Position numbers and translations under genes: made by a program. Shown one piece after another: positions 51,181 through 62,253 of a stretch of 64,000 nucleotides of DNA. Numbering within the stretch: the stretch's first letter is position 1; each line of letters begins with the position of its first letter. The notes beneath the pieces were generated by a model, which did not search any database, was not told the origin of the DNA, and saw nothing but the letters and a program-made list of their open reading frames with translations. Source of the stretch: Bombus terrestris (Eukaryota; Arthropoda; Insecta; Hymenoptera; Apidae); assembly GCF_910591885.1 (NCBI RefSeq), contig NC_063277.1:1488001-1552000 (forward strand), in the 5' to 3' direction.

Positions 51181-51407
51181 TTAAAGCGCAGCTCGCAGCA
51201 CAGGCAGATCGACGTAATTGTGGATAGACTTGTGATGCTTCGCGAGATGGTGTTTGTGTTTAAATTTTCTTCCGCAGACTTTGCAAGAGAATCGTGGCTC
51301 GATACCGCATTCCATGCGCTTGTGTAAATTCAACGATTCTTTCCATTTATACGTTTTTCCACAGTTGTTACAGAGATAGCTCGAACGAAACACGAAAATC
51401 GGTAAAC
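51181..51407 (-). CDS. lola: lola-type ZF exon 10: C2HC + C2H2
   Basis: 74 residues after acceptor GTGATTTCAG (bases GT). Hydrophobic linker LPIFVFRSSY. First finger C12, C15, H28, C33 (CGKTYKWKESLNLHKRMECG); second finger C41, C44, H57, H62 (CGRKFKHKHHLAKHH). The KWKESL core is shared with the 58.8 kb exon. Tail NYVDLPVLRAAL. Confidence 0.93.
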
Positions 51408-51844
51408 CTGAAATCACAAAAACATACATTTTTATTAGAACTAAGAATCGACCGCTGTTTGTTCGATGAGCACACTTATATACTTTCCATATTTTATGAA
51501 AAACTACCCTGTTAACAGCACGTTGAATGCACGTTGAATGAACAATATCTTTTATTAGTACATCCAAGGAACGTTTACACATATTTCTATATGTATACCG
51601 TATACACACATAATATGACAGAGTCATACCGCTGAAAAATTATCGTGCGACAGATAATACCGATATCTAGTTCGTGATAATTGCGGATGCGATATAGAGC
51701 CGATCGATAAGATTCTATTACTTGAAGATTTTATATCGTTTCTTTGCTTTTTCATCGGATCACGTTGTCAGTATGGAAATGAAAGGAAAAGAAAAGAAAA
51801 ACTAAGAATTGATTGATTAGTTGATTTCATTAATATCTTTTTAA

Positions 51845-52044
51845 TCAAACGAGTTCCGATTGATCATAATGATGACGTCTCTTTAAATGTTCTTTCAGAT
51901 GATGCTTATGCTTGAATCTTCTGTTGCAAAAGGTGCAGCCAAACTGCGGCTCCTTTCCACATTCCAGTCGACGATGTGTATTGAACGAATCCCTCCACAT
52001 GTATGACCTGCCGCATCTGGCACAGACGTGCTTCTTGAGCAATC
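51845..52044 (-). CDS. lola: lola-type ZF exon 9: C2HC + C2H2
   Basis: 65 residues after acceptor AATTTTTAG (bases GA), one of the few acceptors here ending in TAG. Minimal linker LLKKH. First finger C7, C10, H23, C28 (CGRSYMWRDSFNTHRRLECG), with Phe replacing the usual Leu in the helix; second finger C36, C39, H52, H57 (CNRRFKHKHHLKEH), where Asn replaces the Gly after the second cysteine. Ends in the acidic tail YDQSELV. Confidence 0.93.
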
Positions 52045-52602
52045 CTAAAAATTAACACACTGAATTTGTACTACCATTTCGATCAGTCCTTCGAACGACA
52101 TGCTTAACTATTTAGAGGGAACAACTAGGTACTTGATATTCTAAAGTGTATTCGCAGATCTTTCTTGATTCCGGGATAACGCTCGAAACGGTATACAGAG
52201 TTGTACGCTAGATCTTACTACACCTGCGAAACGAACGAGACATTTGCCTTTCTCTTTTCTTACAGAGAATTCCTTTTAACCGATTCTTCCCTTTACATTT
52301 TACGCCATAGATCAAAACGATATTCGTCGTGACTAATTCGCTACTCATTCGTATTACGCGTTTCTTTAAATTATTTATTGCGACCAAATTTTACATAACG
52401 TACATAAATACAATTTCATGTATAAAACATACATATTTAAACGATGGAAACACGGAGCGGAGTACAAGTTTTCTCTAAAAGAGTTACCGCTATTACGCAC
52501 GATACGTGTTATCGTAGTACGAAAAGTTAAACGAGCGTAGCTACGGAACAGCTATGTTTTAACATTTTAACCGATGCATTTTCATCTCGAAATTCGACGA
52601 TG

Positions 52603-52862
52603 CTATTGCGCGGCACCGTTGCTCGAACCGAGGTAAATATTTTTCCCGTTCGAAATAATCCAATGATGAACGTTGATCAAATGTTTCTTTAACATCCATT
52701 TGTGGCGAATTTTCGTCCCGCAAACGGGGCAAGAGTGTTGCGGGTCCTTCCCGCATTCTTCTCTTTCGTGTCTAACCAACGATTGCATCCATCTGTATTC
52801 CTTGCCGCAATTCGAACAGAAGTGTCTCCCAAGTCTCTTGTAATAGTCTGAACCGCAGTAAG
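52603..52862 (-). CDS. lola: lola-type ZF exon 8: C2HC + C2H2 with variant second finger
   Basis: 85 residues after acceptor GTTCTTTCAG (bases CT). Linker YCGSDYYKRLGRH. First finger C15, C18, H31, C36 (CGKEYRWMQSLVRHEREECG); second finger C44, C47, H60, H65, in which the conserved aromatic is Ile (CGTKIRHKWML). That substitution and the Trp in the helix set it apart from the KFKHKH consensus. A long 20-residue tail with Asn, Gly and Ser follows. Reading starts at the acceptor, not at the internal Met. Confidence 0.92.
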
Positions 52863-53140
52863 CTGAAAGAACAATGCAGTTTCTGTAATTATGTAGGTTC
52901 AGGTATACGCCTATTCGAATAGCTTCTTAGCGTTTTCCTATTACGCTTATCCTTACACTCCTTTGAACGTAAAATGAAAGAAAAGCATCGCCCTAATGTG
53001 AAAATGTATCGAGCGCAATAATTCAAAACACTGAAACTTTCGATGAAATCGCTTTATTAAAATTGCGAGCTGTTCTCAATTAATCGGTCCATCACCATTT
53101 TTGCGTTAAAATAGTTGCTTGCTAAAAGCTCAAATATTAT

Positions 53141-53313
53141 TCAGATGTAATCATTAGCAATCAGATTCCGCGTTGCTCCATTCTTGAAACGTTCGGTCCG
53201 TGTTAATTCCAGTTGAGGCTTGGTTTTCTGTCTCGGTGTAAGTAGTTCTTGTTTCATTTGGCAGACGCTGCATAGTCTTTTCAATCGATTACTCGTACTA
53301 CAACGTTTCCACG
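53141..53313 (-). CDS. Possible terminal exon without a zinc finger
   Basis: An open frame of 56 codons that starts at a possible acceptor TTACAATAG (bases CG) in the array's constant phase. It reads WKRCSTSNRLKRLCSVCQMK and then a basic, Gln/Thr-rich tail ending NLIANDYI. Cysteines occur as C-x9-C-x2-C, but there is no histidine, so no ordinary finger can form. It fills a gap between two zinc-finger exons. It may be a genuine finger-less isoform end, an eroded exon, or chance. The pyrimidine tract is only moderate. Confidence 0.3.
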
Positions 53314-54106
53314 CTATTGTAACAATCGAAAGCCTACTATACGTTTCATTTATTTTAAATCGCATATTCTCAGAGTAATCGTTCGAGTCTTATTAAACGG
53401 TGATAGACGGTGTGTTGTCTAAACAGGTGAATCTGTAACGCGTGGACCACTATACGCAATAGAAATATTTATTTACACTGTAAACGTATGAAAATACGTA
53501 AACTGACGTTAAGAAAGATACAGGTATAAACACGATGAATCGCTCTCTCGGGCCGATATTAATAAATTAGGAGATTCGTTATTAATTTTTGATAATAAAC
53601 AATTGAGGGATTCGAGCTGGAATCACATTTTTGTACAATTCTTTACAACGTCAGAGATTCTATAAACGCGATTTCGAATGAATTCCGCGATTCACAAATT
53701 TAAAAACTGAAATTCGGAATTTGGAATTTAGAATTTATAGCCAACTGAAGTAATATCATGAAAAAGTGTTCTTTTTGTGTTTATCAGTGAGATGTATCGA
53801 TGATTTGAAGTCGACAGTGTCAGTCTTATAAACGTGCAAATCGATACTGTGTATGAGTTTACAGTATCGAGATACGCTAACGCAGACGATGAAACGCATT
53901 CTAATATCTTACTCTTCTTGTCAAGTTCGGAATGTTTAAAAAAGCTATCGGAAAAACGTTTTCCGTTATAAAAATGTTTTCTTTTCTTTTTTACCGAAAG
54001 GGAGAACATTGCCGTCCGAAATGTTCCGATCGTTTTGCAAAGAGACACAGGAGCTCGAGATTCTCGACGTTCATAGTTTCGGAGAGGTTTCCCGATTCTA
54101 ATCATC

Positions 54107-54318
54107 TCACTCTGCTTTGTGAACGTTATTTTCGTGACGTAACAAGTAATCTCTGCGTTTGAATTTTCTGCCGCAGAGGGTACACTTGTGCCTAGGTAAC
54201 TTTCCGCAGCCTTCTCGAAGATGTCTGGTCAAGGAGTCCGTCCATGTGTAACGTTTCCCACACTTGTAACAGGTAAACGGAGTGTCGTAGTTGACACGAT
54301 TATGGTCCCTCTTCGAGT
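54107..54318 (-). CDS. lola: lola-type ZF exon 7: C2HC + C2H2
   Basis: 69 residues after acceptor GATCTGTTTCAG (bases AC); no nearby start codon, so it is evident only from the splice site. Linker SKRDHNRVNYDTP. First finger C16, C19, H32, C37 (CGKRYTWTDSLTRHLREGCG) with Gly instead of Glu before the final Cys; second finger C45, C48, H61, H66 (CGRKFKRRDYLLRH). The FKRRDYL stretch recalls FYRRDRL of the 45.1 kb exon. Ends KAE then TGA. Confidence 0.92.
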
Positions 54319-54748
54319 CTGAAACAGATCAGAAAGAGAACGAGAGATTAACGAGATTAACGGAGTTTCGTTGGCCGTTCAGTATCCTTTATCTCGCGCG
54401 CGAGTCGTCTATTTTATTTCACGTTGAAAGTCGTGTCTCGTTGCAAGAAGCAACGGTATTCCAACGATACGTTCGCCACGAAATAGGTCATGCTTATCAT
54501 TCGTCGGCAATCTTCGAGGCGCATTAAGGACCGCGTTAAGAAGCAAACCTGAAGGAGGGATCAAGAAGGAAGCGAACAAAAAAAAATATTGTATGTACGT
54601 ACACTCTTCTTTATTGCTCTTCCAGCTCGTGTTACGTATAGATACTACCTGAAAAATAACTGAATAATTTCGGTAAATGACGCAAAATTTCTGCGTGTAT
54701 TAATAACATTAACAACGTTCAAAGGTTATCGACGTTAACGAAAAAAAA

Positions 54749-55011
54749 TTAATCGTAGAACGGTTCTTTCGATATCCGATTCGCTTCCTGAAGGACTTTT
54801 ATCACGGAATTTTCTACCACACACCGAGTACGTTTATTTCGCTTCCACGCCGTACTCGCAGTTTTTACACTTTTTACTCTTCGATGCTTGCCGCATTTTT
54901 CTCCTAAGTGTCGATGATACGAAGTCTTCCGAGAATAGGTTCTACCGCATACGCTGCATCGGTAGAGAGTGTTGTTCGTCATACCGGCATGCCCTACAGC
55001 CGCCACCCAGC
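54749..55011 (-). CDS. lola: lola-type ZF exon 6: one intact finger, second finger lost
   Basis: 86 residues after acceptor CGATTTCAG (bases GC). Linker WVAAVGHAGMTNNTLY. First finger C18, C21, H34, C39 (CGRTYSRKTSYHRHLGEKC) is complete. At the position of the second finger the two cysteines read Ser and Thr (SVKT), while the next frame has the codons for CKNC at 54858-54869, so a one-base indel may have displaced it. The remaining 45 residues are basic then acidic and carry no ligand set. Either a true single-finger isoform or an exon in decay. Confidence 0.8.
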
Positions 55012-55590
55012 CTGAAATCGTAGTTTCAGCCGTTAGATACGTCAACGTTTCCCTCGTATTACCATCTACCACCTTACTACCTTCAAACTCTCCTGTATCT
55101 CGACTTGGCTTCGAATATATGTGTACATATATCTACGCTTTTAATGTTTCCCTCATTGACCGCGATTTTGATCGTTTTAACACGTCGTTAAACTAAAACA
55201 GCGGAAAAATGGTATCTTGCCATGTGTTCCGTCGTTTCATCGACTCGAGAAGCAAAGTGAATGTAATCGAAGTTGAAGCAACAAGCAGTTACCGGCAAAT
55301 AAACAGCGATCGTTAAAGTTAAAAGCGATTAAAAGTAGTTGGCGATGCATGGAAAATTGTCTGTATTCTACGGTGCGTGAAGAGTTAAAATAGTCTCGGT
55401 TAAACGTCGAATACAGAAAATACTGTGCGAGGTCAGTATACACTGTACACATACATAGAGAGTTACTTTCTTTCGTTATCAGCAAAAACATCAGAAACGA
55501 CAAGTAAAAATATAACTTAGCGCTACATTCGGATTATAAAGTATCGTTACTCGATTATACTTGAGCTCGGAGAATTCGAAAACGATCGGG

Positions 55591-55814
55591 TCACATGATG
55601 CATCGATGGACTGTCCAGATGTGTCGCTGAAAATTCGAACGTTGCTTAAACGCTTTTGGACAATAACGGCACAAGTATTGCGGCATTTTGCCACACTCCT
55701 CTCGCAAGTGACGATTCAGCGTGCTTTTGTTCGTGTAGGACCTATTGCACTTGAAACAGGGGTACGGCTTCTGGAAATCATCCCGAGCAACGTTTCCCGG
55801 AAATCTCGCCTGAC
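55591..55814 (-). CDS. lola: lola-type ZF exon 5: C2HC + C2H2
   Basis: 73 residues after acceptor TTTTGATTTCAG (bases GT). Linker QARFPGNVARDDFQKPY. First finger C19, C22, H35, C40 (CNRSYTNKSTLNRHLREECG), with Asn in place of the Gly after the second Cys; second finger C48, C51, H64, H69 (CPKAFKQRSNFQRH). Paralog of the 56.9 kb exon (NKSTL/NKSSL, PPQY or MPQY, FKQ-x-x-NFQRH) and of the dead exon at 57.7 kb: together a three-member duplication cluster. Confidence 0.93.
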
Positions 55815-56925
55815 CTGAAATCAAAATCCAGAGCTGATCAATCAGATATAGAGAGCGTTTCTCGCGATTTAATAAAAGCTGTAACATCTTCGATGGTGGT
55901 TTAATCGATCTCAAATACGTTCCGATCACGAGCCCGTAACCATAGGAAATCTGATGGAAATATTTCAAAACCGGTTGCATTCTCTAATGCCGCAAAGAAA
56001 TTGAAAACGAAGAAACTGAAATAGTCTCTTTCTTCTTTTGTCATCTTTGTTTTCGTGGAAACAGATACGAAAAAGTAAATGATAATAAACGCGATTGCTC
56101 TAGAACCACTTGGCAATAAAAAGAAAAAGTCAGCAATTTGCACGACTGTCGATCTTCCGTGAAGATTCTTGCTCTTCCTTTTGTCTTCCATTGGTCTTCC
56201 ATTGGTCTTCCAGTCGGTGAAAACACTCAAGTAGTTCGAACGCAAAAATATCTGAACGGCTACGGACGAATTCGAAAGATCTGAGACATGGTTTTCCCTT
56301 GGAATTACAATTTTATTTTCGCGTACTTCGATAATCATAATAAAATTATAATAAACTACAATAACACTTTGAGAAACTAGTTTATATATAACCAAGGCCT
56401 CAGCAAGCATCGTTTCCACGATTTTCGTTCATATATTGTACATCAATTATTCAACATATCACAGAACATTTCTCGTAGAATGAAATTTTTTTAAATCAAT
56501 CGAACTTTCTTCAGAGCCGGTCGACAGTGTCGCACATCGTACGGCTGTTGTTTCGTATTTTCCAGAAAATCGAATTTTTTTCATATCTTCTTCTACTTCC
56601 GTCGAAAAAAATAATATTATTGAAACAAAAGAAAGTGCCGCGGATAAAAAAAATATTTCAAACGAAAGCGAATATCTTGCATGTGTCAAGCTTAATCTGT
56701 TTCTGCTATTTAATTATGCATCGATCATTGATAGAAGGGTAGTGTAGCGAGTTACATAAAGAAACAAGAAATGTTGCGTGAAACTATACATGTAAGAAAG
56801 AAGAAAGATAGTGCGAAAGATCGTGTGAAATTCGATTTTCTTCGGGACAAGTTCGAAGAAACCGACGACGAGGAAGGATGGGTAAGTTCGGTCGATGATG
56901 ATCTCTTCATGGGTGCATCGACCTT

Positions 56926-57170
56926 TTACGATCCTAGCAGGAAAATACGGCCGTGAATCGTCGAATTGTGTCGTTGAAAGTTAGCTTTTTGCTTGAATCC
57001 TTTCTCGCAGATACTGCAGATGTACTGAGGCGGCTTACCGCATTCGTCGTGGAGATGACGTTTTAGGCTGCTTTTGTTCTTATACAATCTACCGCACTTG
57101 TGGCAAGAAAACGGTTTCGGCAAGAAATCTTGACCCCGCAGTGACGGATACCTGTTCCTTGAGCAACTAC
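56926..57170 (-). CDS. lola: lola-type ZF exon 4: C2HC + C2H2
   Basis: 80 residues after acceptor AAATTACAG (bases GT). Linker SCSRNRYPSLRGQDFLPKP. First finger C22, C25, H38, C43 (CGRLYKNKSSLKRHLHDECG); second finger C51, C54, H67, H72 (CEKGFKQKANFQRHN). Tail GRIFLLGS. Its finger sequence is the nearest living relative of the eroded exon immediately upstream at 57673-57858. Confidence 0.93.
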
Positions 57171-57672
57171 CTGTAATTTAGAGGTCAAAAGAGCTTCGAT
57201 TATTCGAACTAATCTCGTTTGAGCTAAATTAAAAACGCGTTCCTTCAAAATTCTCTTTCGTTCTTTTCATCTCACTTTTCGCTAAATCAACGACGCGCGT
57301 CTCGATATACGTGTATACATAGAAACGAGTTTACGTGTGTGTTTTCAAACGAATGATTACAATACTCCAGCATCGAAAAAATGATCGATACGTTTCGAAT
57401 ATTAAAAATGTGCTAGTGTGCCCCAACTGAACTAACGAAACTGAAACGTGAAGGTTGATCTTGATCTTTGATAGTTGCGTATCTTCGGATGATGATCGGA
57501 TGTGAAATAAGTTATCAGCTATGTGTGCTTGTTCCATTATTTCGGAAGATTTATTATCCAGAGCGTTAAACAGACTCGCGAATAAAATAAAAATTTAACG
57601 GAAAATGTGGAATTTCATCTTCCTCGCTTTCAAACAACAAAAATATACGTTTCATTTTTCTTTGTACGACTT

Positions 57673-57858
57673 TCATTCGAAGTCTTTCTCTTGTAGATAT
57701 AATAGATACACAATTTTTCTGCACTCATCACGTATGTGACGGTGCAACGTCGTGGAATCTTCTCAAGTGCAAGATCTTCAGCAGAAGTAACCAACATGGT
57801 CTTCTTCTTGGAGATTACGCTTTTTCAGCCATGGTCAGTCTCTTCTCCACTTTGCATT
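57673..57858 (-). pseudogene. Dead lola-type ZF exon
   Basis: A recognisable but broken copy of a 56.9 kb-type exon. An acceptor-like TCTATTACAG precedes it. In one frame it reads STTLHRHIRDEC followed by RKIVYLLYLQEKDF, which lines up residue for residue with SSLKRHLHDEC and GKPPQYICSICEKGF of the 56.9 kb exon. The two cysteines of the second finger have become Leu and Gln, two in-frame stops interrupt the first-finger cysteine region, about six bases are missing there, and the frame is shifted relative to the constant splice phase. If spliced in, it would add about 13 residues and stop. Confidence 0.72.
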
Positions 57859-58754
57859 CTGTAATAGAGAGAAAAAAAAGTAAAGTTGTTCCATGATCAA
57901 TCGCTTTCCACCGCCATGGATCTGATTGATCCGATAAAAATTGTAACAGTGGGATAATTACGGATAATAGAAATCTACTTCCAAAGTTGATGTAGAGACT
58001 ATCAAGAAAATGTTTTCTTCAGAACAGTATATACTCTTGTCGCGCTAACGTCGATCCGTTGAATAATTATGTCGCAACGGGTATCGTTCTGTCTGTAGGA
58101 AACTCGAAAGAATGGCAATATTATCTGAGATTTTTTTACGAGGGAACTTTGCAACGAAAATTATCCTATCGTTTCTAGAATCGATTAAATAAAGAACAAA
58201 TAAAGAAAGGAAAGATGGAAATTCAACTAAACATTTACAAAATTATTTCTACGAATTTGTTCAAACGACAATCTTTTCCTGGGCTATGTTGTAGATTGGT
58301 GTAGAAAAAAATTCGAATCGCGATCATAAAATAAAAGACTCCCTTATCACTGTGAAAATTTTAGACAAATAAACAACACGAGCAAACTCCAGTCAACGTT
58401 GTTGCCGAAAACATTTTTACTCCATTATCGTGAAATCCATTTTGCGATACGCCGACGAGTTCCATATTTGTTCGATTAAACGAGATATGTTTGTTATACA
58501 AGCATATCAAATGACAAATCTTACTCGAGTTCTATTTCGTGTTCGTGTGATCCGTGCGTACGATCCAACCTGGAAAAAAAAAATTGGTAGAAATTAGAAG
58601 CATTGTTATGCGACTGTCCGCCAGATTATCCTTTCTAATTTTATCCAGTCTTTGTAAAGATGCATAGACCGTTGCAGCGAGTCGTGTTGAGACGTGGTAA
58701 AATTTTATTTCACAATATTACAGGCCTTTCCACAAGTAAAAACATTGAACTCCT

Positions 58755-59047
58755 CTATTGGAAGACTAACATAGCGGCTTCGTTCAAAGGAGTCACTTGG
58801 TGAATGGAAGTCAAATGTTTAATCAAATGATGTTTGTGCATGAATCGGTATCCGCAAACTTCACAAGTAAACTGCGGCAATTTCCCGCACTCCACGCGCC
58901 TGTGTTTAAACAGAGACTCCTTCCACTTGTACGATTTGCCACAAGCCTCGCAGAAAAATCTCGTTTCGTTACATTGGTTTCCGATTTCTGTTCCTTGACG
59001 CGGTCCCGATCGTTGGCGTCGATGACTTTGTCGTTGCCACATCGATT
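58755..59047 (-). CDS. lola: lola-type ZF exon 3: C2HC + C2H2
   Basis: 96 residues after acceptor GGTTTTGCAG (bases AA). Basic, Gln/Arg-rich linker beginning SMWQRQSHRRQRSGPRQGT. First finger C32, C35, H48, C53 (CGKSYKWKESLFKHRRVECG); second finger C61, C64, H77, H82 (CGYRFMHKHHLIKH). KWKESL and HKHHL relate it to the 51.2 kb exon. Tail QVTPLNEAAMLVFQ. Confidence 0.93.
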
Positions 59048-59420
59048 CTGCAAAACCATGCAAACGGTAATAGAAGCGTTAATCGAATTAAAATATAATT
59101 CAATCACGGAAATGATTGCGAACATGGATCTGACAAATGAGAGTATCTCTAAAGAATGTTATACATATAGATTATTTGTTCGAAACGCTGTCTTTTCTGA
59201 TTTTTCAATGTCATTCTAAGGATTGGTGCCGATCACTTCAAATGAATCGAATGCAAAAGTGCCGCGGAAGTTCCGTGGAGAATGCTTGATTTATTTCGTG
59301 AAATAAATAAACGAGGATGTTTTTCGTTGGATAAATTACAAAAATAACAGATCCTAGATTTTCCGACTGGCAAAACCGAGATTAAGTAGGATCGACGAGC
59401 GAAATCCTAGTAACAGGGCA

Positions 59421-59704
59421 TTAACATTTCGAAAAGTCCGAGTTTCTTAAATCTTTGCGGCGGCAGCTTCTCAAGTGCTGCGTCACATGATGTTTGTGTT
59501 TAAACATTTTCCTGCACTGCGGACACGGTACATTCGGCATTTTTCCACACTCGTACCGCAGATGTCGATCAAGCGAACTCTTTTGATTGTACACCTTGCC
59601 ACAAGTACATACGTGCTTCTTCGCGCTTATGGAAATCGACGGCAGCTCTGGAAAGTTGTCGAACGCAAGCCCCGCACCTTTTACGTGAAACAAGCCCATG
59701 TCAT
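59421..59704 (-). CDS. lola: lola-type ZF exon 2: C-x-C variant first finger
   Basis: 93 residues after acceptor TTTCTGATTTCAG (bases AT). Linker DMGLFHVKGAGLAFDNFPEL. First finger reads VCTCGKVYNQKSSLDRH: cysteines C32 and C34 are one residue apart (C-x-C) instead of two, then H47, C52. Second finger C60, C63, H76, C80 (FKHKHHVTQHLRSC) ends in Cys, giving C2HC. The other exon with C-x-C is its upstream neighbour at 60.1 kb, so the shortened knuckle probably predates their duplication. Basic tail RRKDLRNSDFSKC. Confidence 0.92.
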
Positions 59705-60087
59705 CTGAAATCAGAAATACCACCTTCTGTTAGTCATTTTTGTATCTCGTACGTATTTACGGTTCAACGCTTGTTTCTCACGAGCTCGGTCGAAACACAC
59801 TGTGTCTTCTTTCTTCTTTTTCAAGACCTTGGATATACATATATACATACACGCGGATGTCGCATCTCCAACTTTCATTCGCATTATCTTTTAACAATTC
59901 TTCGATAACTTAATCGTAATTGAACAGATAAAAAACATTCGTATCATAGTTTCGTATGTTTATTAAAACTACAGAGAAACAGTGACGAGTTGCAAACTGG
60001 TGCGCAAAGTTATAAAAAATATACTAAATATTTTCGTACAATCAACGAAGTCTCGTATGGAATAAGAAATAGATAACGACGTTCTCT

Positions 60088-60254
60088 TTATTGCGTACAA
60101 TTTGGTGTCTTGACGTGACGTAACCACAAATGAAGTTTATTACTTTTAAAGGTGCACTTTTCACACCGATATTCCTCTCCGCATTCGCTACGTTGATGAC
60201 ACATCATCGAGAACTGGTACTTGAAACGCCTCCCGCAATCACAGATTAGACGAC
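60088..60254 (-). CDS. lola: lola-type ZF exon 1 (5'-most seen): two C2HC fingers, C-x-C
   Basis: 54 residues after a strong acceptor (T run then CAG; bases GT), the shortest unit in the array. No start codon near the splice, so it is seen only from the acceptor. First finger RLICDCGRRFKYQFSMMCHQ with C4, C6, H19, C24: a C-x-C knuckle. Second finger C30, C33, H46, C52 (CEKCTFKSNKLHLWLRH) ends H-x5-C and lacks the Gly and the FKHKH signature. Stop TAA lies inside an AATAAA at 60087-60092, so the cleavage signal may begin within the coding end. Confidence 0.85.
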
Positions 60255-62253
60255 CTGAAAAAAAAAAAGCGGAACCGTGTCACTAGAGGGAGATAAATAG
60301 ATTTGGAAATTGGGCGGGTGGATGACGCGATTTCATCGCCAATGAAACAGCATATCTGTATTGTTTTTCATTTCCATATCCACTTTCATTTCCATTTCCA
60401 TCCCCATTTTCATTTAGTCGCTAGCTTGAACAAAAAATGAAAAACGTTAATTGGTTTGAGCGATCGCAAAGAGATAAGACAACGAGATGTTTATTTTCCC
60501 AACGATTACGTAGACGGAAACAGCACGACAACGTACGAGTGTCTAATTGTAAGAGACAAATCGTTACTGAATAATTAAATTCTTTATTGTTCGTCGAGTA
60601 TCCTCGCTAACACAATGGTTATCAGTGATACACTCACAATGGTAATTATATTTTTAAATTCGCAAAAAATCATAAATCATAAAGAATATATCGTATATAT
60701 GTAACATTTGTATACGCAACATACGATCTTTATTGAAGTCGCCTGAACGTCGTCATATTATTACGTGTGTATACTTTACACATGTTACGTGGATGAATAA
60801 TGTTTTCTCCTCCTACTTGTCGCTATCATCCTCAGCAATTCTGAAAGCTCTCCACAAACAGAGAAAAATGTATCGAACGCTTACGTGCTAATTATTATCG
60901 TCATCGATCTTCTTAAAAGCAAGAGGTATTCTTTCATTCGGGCTTCGCGTTTAAGCTTTCTATTATCCGTTTCTCGCTGTTCCTCGTTTGTCTCTCGCTT
61001 GTCTCTCGGAAAAATCATCGATATTTATTTTACATATTATAACATACGCGCATTACACGTATAACCATAACTTTTTATTTAGACTTTAAACGAATCCTTC
61101 TACATGGATATTGGTTGTGTGTATTCACGTGTACAGACATGCTCCATATTCTGTATGTATATCGGATAGTTTGCACACGCACACGTTAATCACGTTATCA
61201 TACATATAAAGTATGTAGTTTGAAAATAATTTGATAGGCATTTCGCGTACAATCACCCGCCGGCATAAACGGCAACTCGAATATCGCGTAAATAGCCTTG
61301 TTTATATTGGCACAAATATTGTAAGGTCAACAAGGGAAAGGGATGTTTATCAAATTTATCCGATGAGAATAATTACCGTTTACCTATCGGCTCGACGAAT
61401 ATATTCGATGAAACCTCTTCCCTCGCACCGTATTATTCATTTCTTTTGACTCTTCTTTGTACGCCACTCCATCTTTCAAAGAAAAAATCAGAAACGATAC
61501 CTGATTTACACTATTTGCACTATAAATTGCTTCGCATTTAAACGCGCCGCGTATCTAAATCTATGTTTTACCATGTTAAACGCTTGTAATAAACGTATAC
61601 CTCTCACTTCCTACGATGTTTATAATCAGTCTTTGCGCTTCTATTACGCTTTTATTCGTATTTATATGCGTGCAAAGATTCCAATGTAAACGGAAGATAG
61701 CAAATCATAGTTTTCTAAATCACGTTAGTCATAGACCTTGTTTTAGTCCACCTAATGATACAGGTTTTCCTACATTTCGCTCTGATCAATCTTGGAAGAC
61801 GCGCGTTCTATTTCTCTCGAGTCGCTGATAAAGTCGTCAACGAGACGTCAACGCGAATTTCTTGTCCGAAACTTCTTCTCATTTGTGTATCATCGAACAA
61901 CGTTTGCTGTCATTGGGAACGAAGAAATGAAACGCCTAACGATCGGAGTGATTAAAGCAATCTTATACTTTGGCTTAAGTATATAAAACGAAAATAGCAC
62001 GAGTTTCTGCGAATTCGCAAAGACCAGGACTCGGATTCTATGATTCTTTCCCCTCGAATAGAAAAATGGATATGAAACACGACATCGATAACAATAACGT
62101 TCGTATTTTGAGGCACATGAAGTTGGACTCGAACGCGACACGCGGGAGCCTTTTTAAAAAATTACTTTGAATTCTTTATCGCAAAGAAGCTCGTACGAAG
62201 AAACGGAAGAGGCTGAGCTCGGCACGAATGTGCCTCGAAGCGTTCAAGATGGT

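Larger units (their letters stand above)
36437..60254 (-). other. lola: lola-type array of alternative zinc-finger terminal exons
   Basis: Twenty-three minus-strand exons, each a complete C-terminal coding unit. Every exon begins after an AG acceptor (mostly TTTCAG or TTGCAG), leaves exactly two bases of a split codon, and then encodes a linker and a finger of the form C-x2-C-G-x-x-Y-x4-S-L-x-x-H-x4-C-G. Seven residues later there is usually a second finger rich in FKHKH-type basic residues, then a stop. Identical phase lets any of them be joined to one upstream donor. This architecture is known from longitudinals lacking, a BTB-domain transcription factor of neurons and germline whose Drosophila 3' exons are partly trans-spliced. 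The BTB exons are not in the window and should lie above 64 kb. The exon order and number were read directly; the gene name rests on the finger signature and layout. Confidence 0.88.

Noticed and set aside
55901..56419. Minus-strand frame of 172 codons
   Set aside because: Lies in the interval between two zinc-finger exons, has AT-driven Phe/Ile/Lys composition and no motif.
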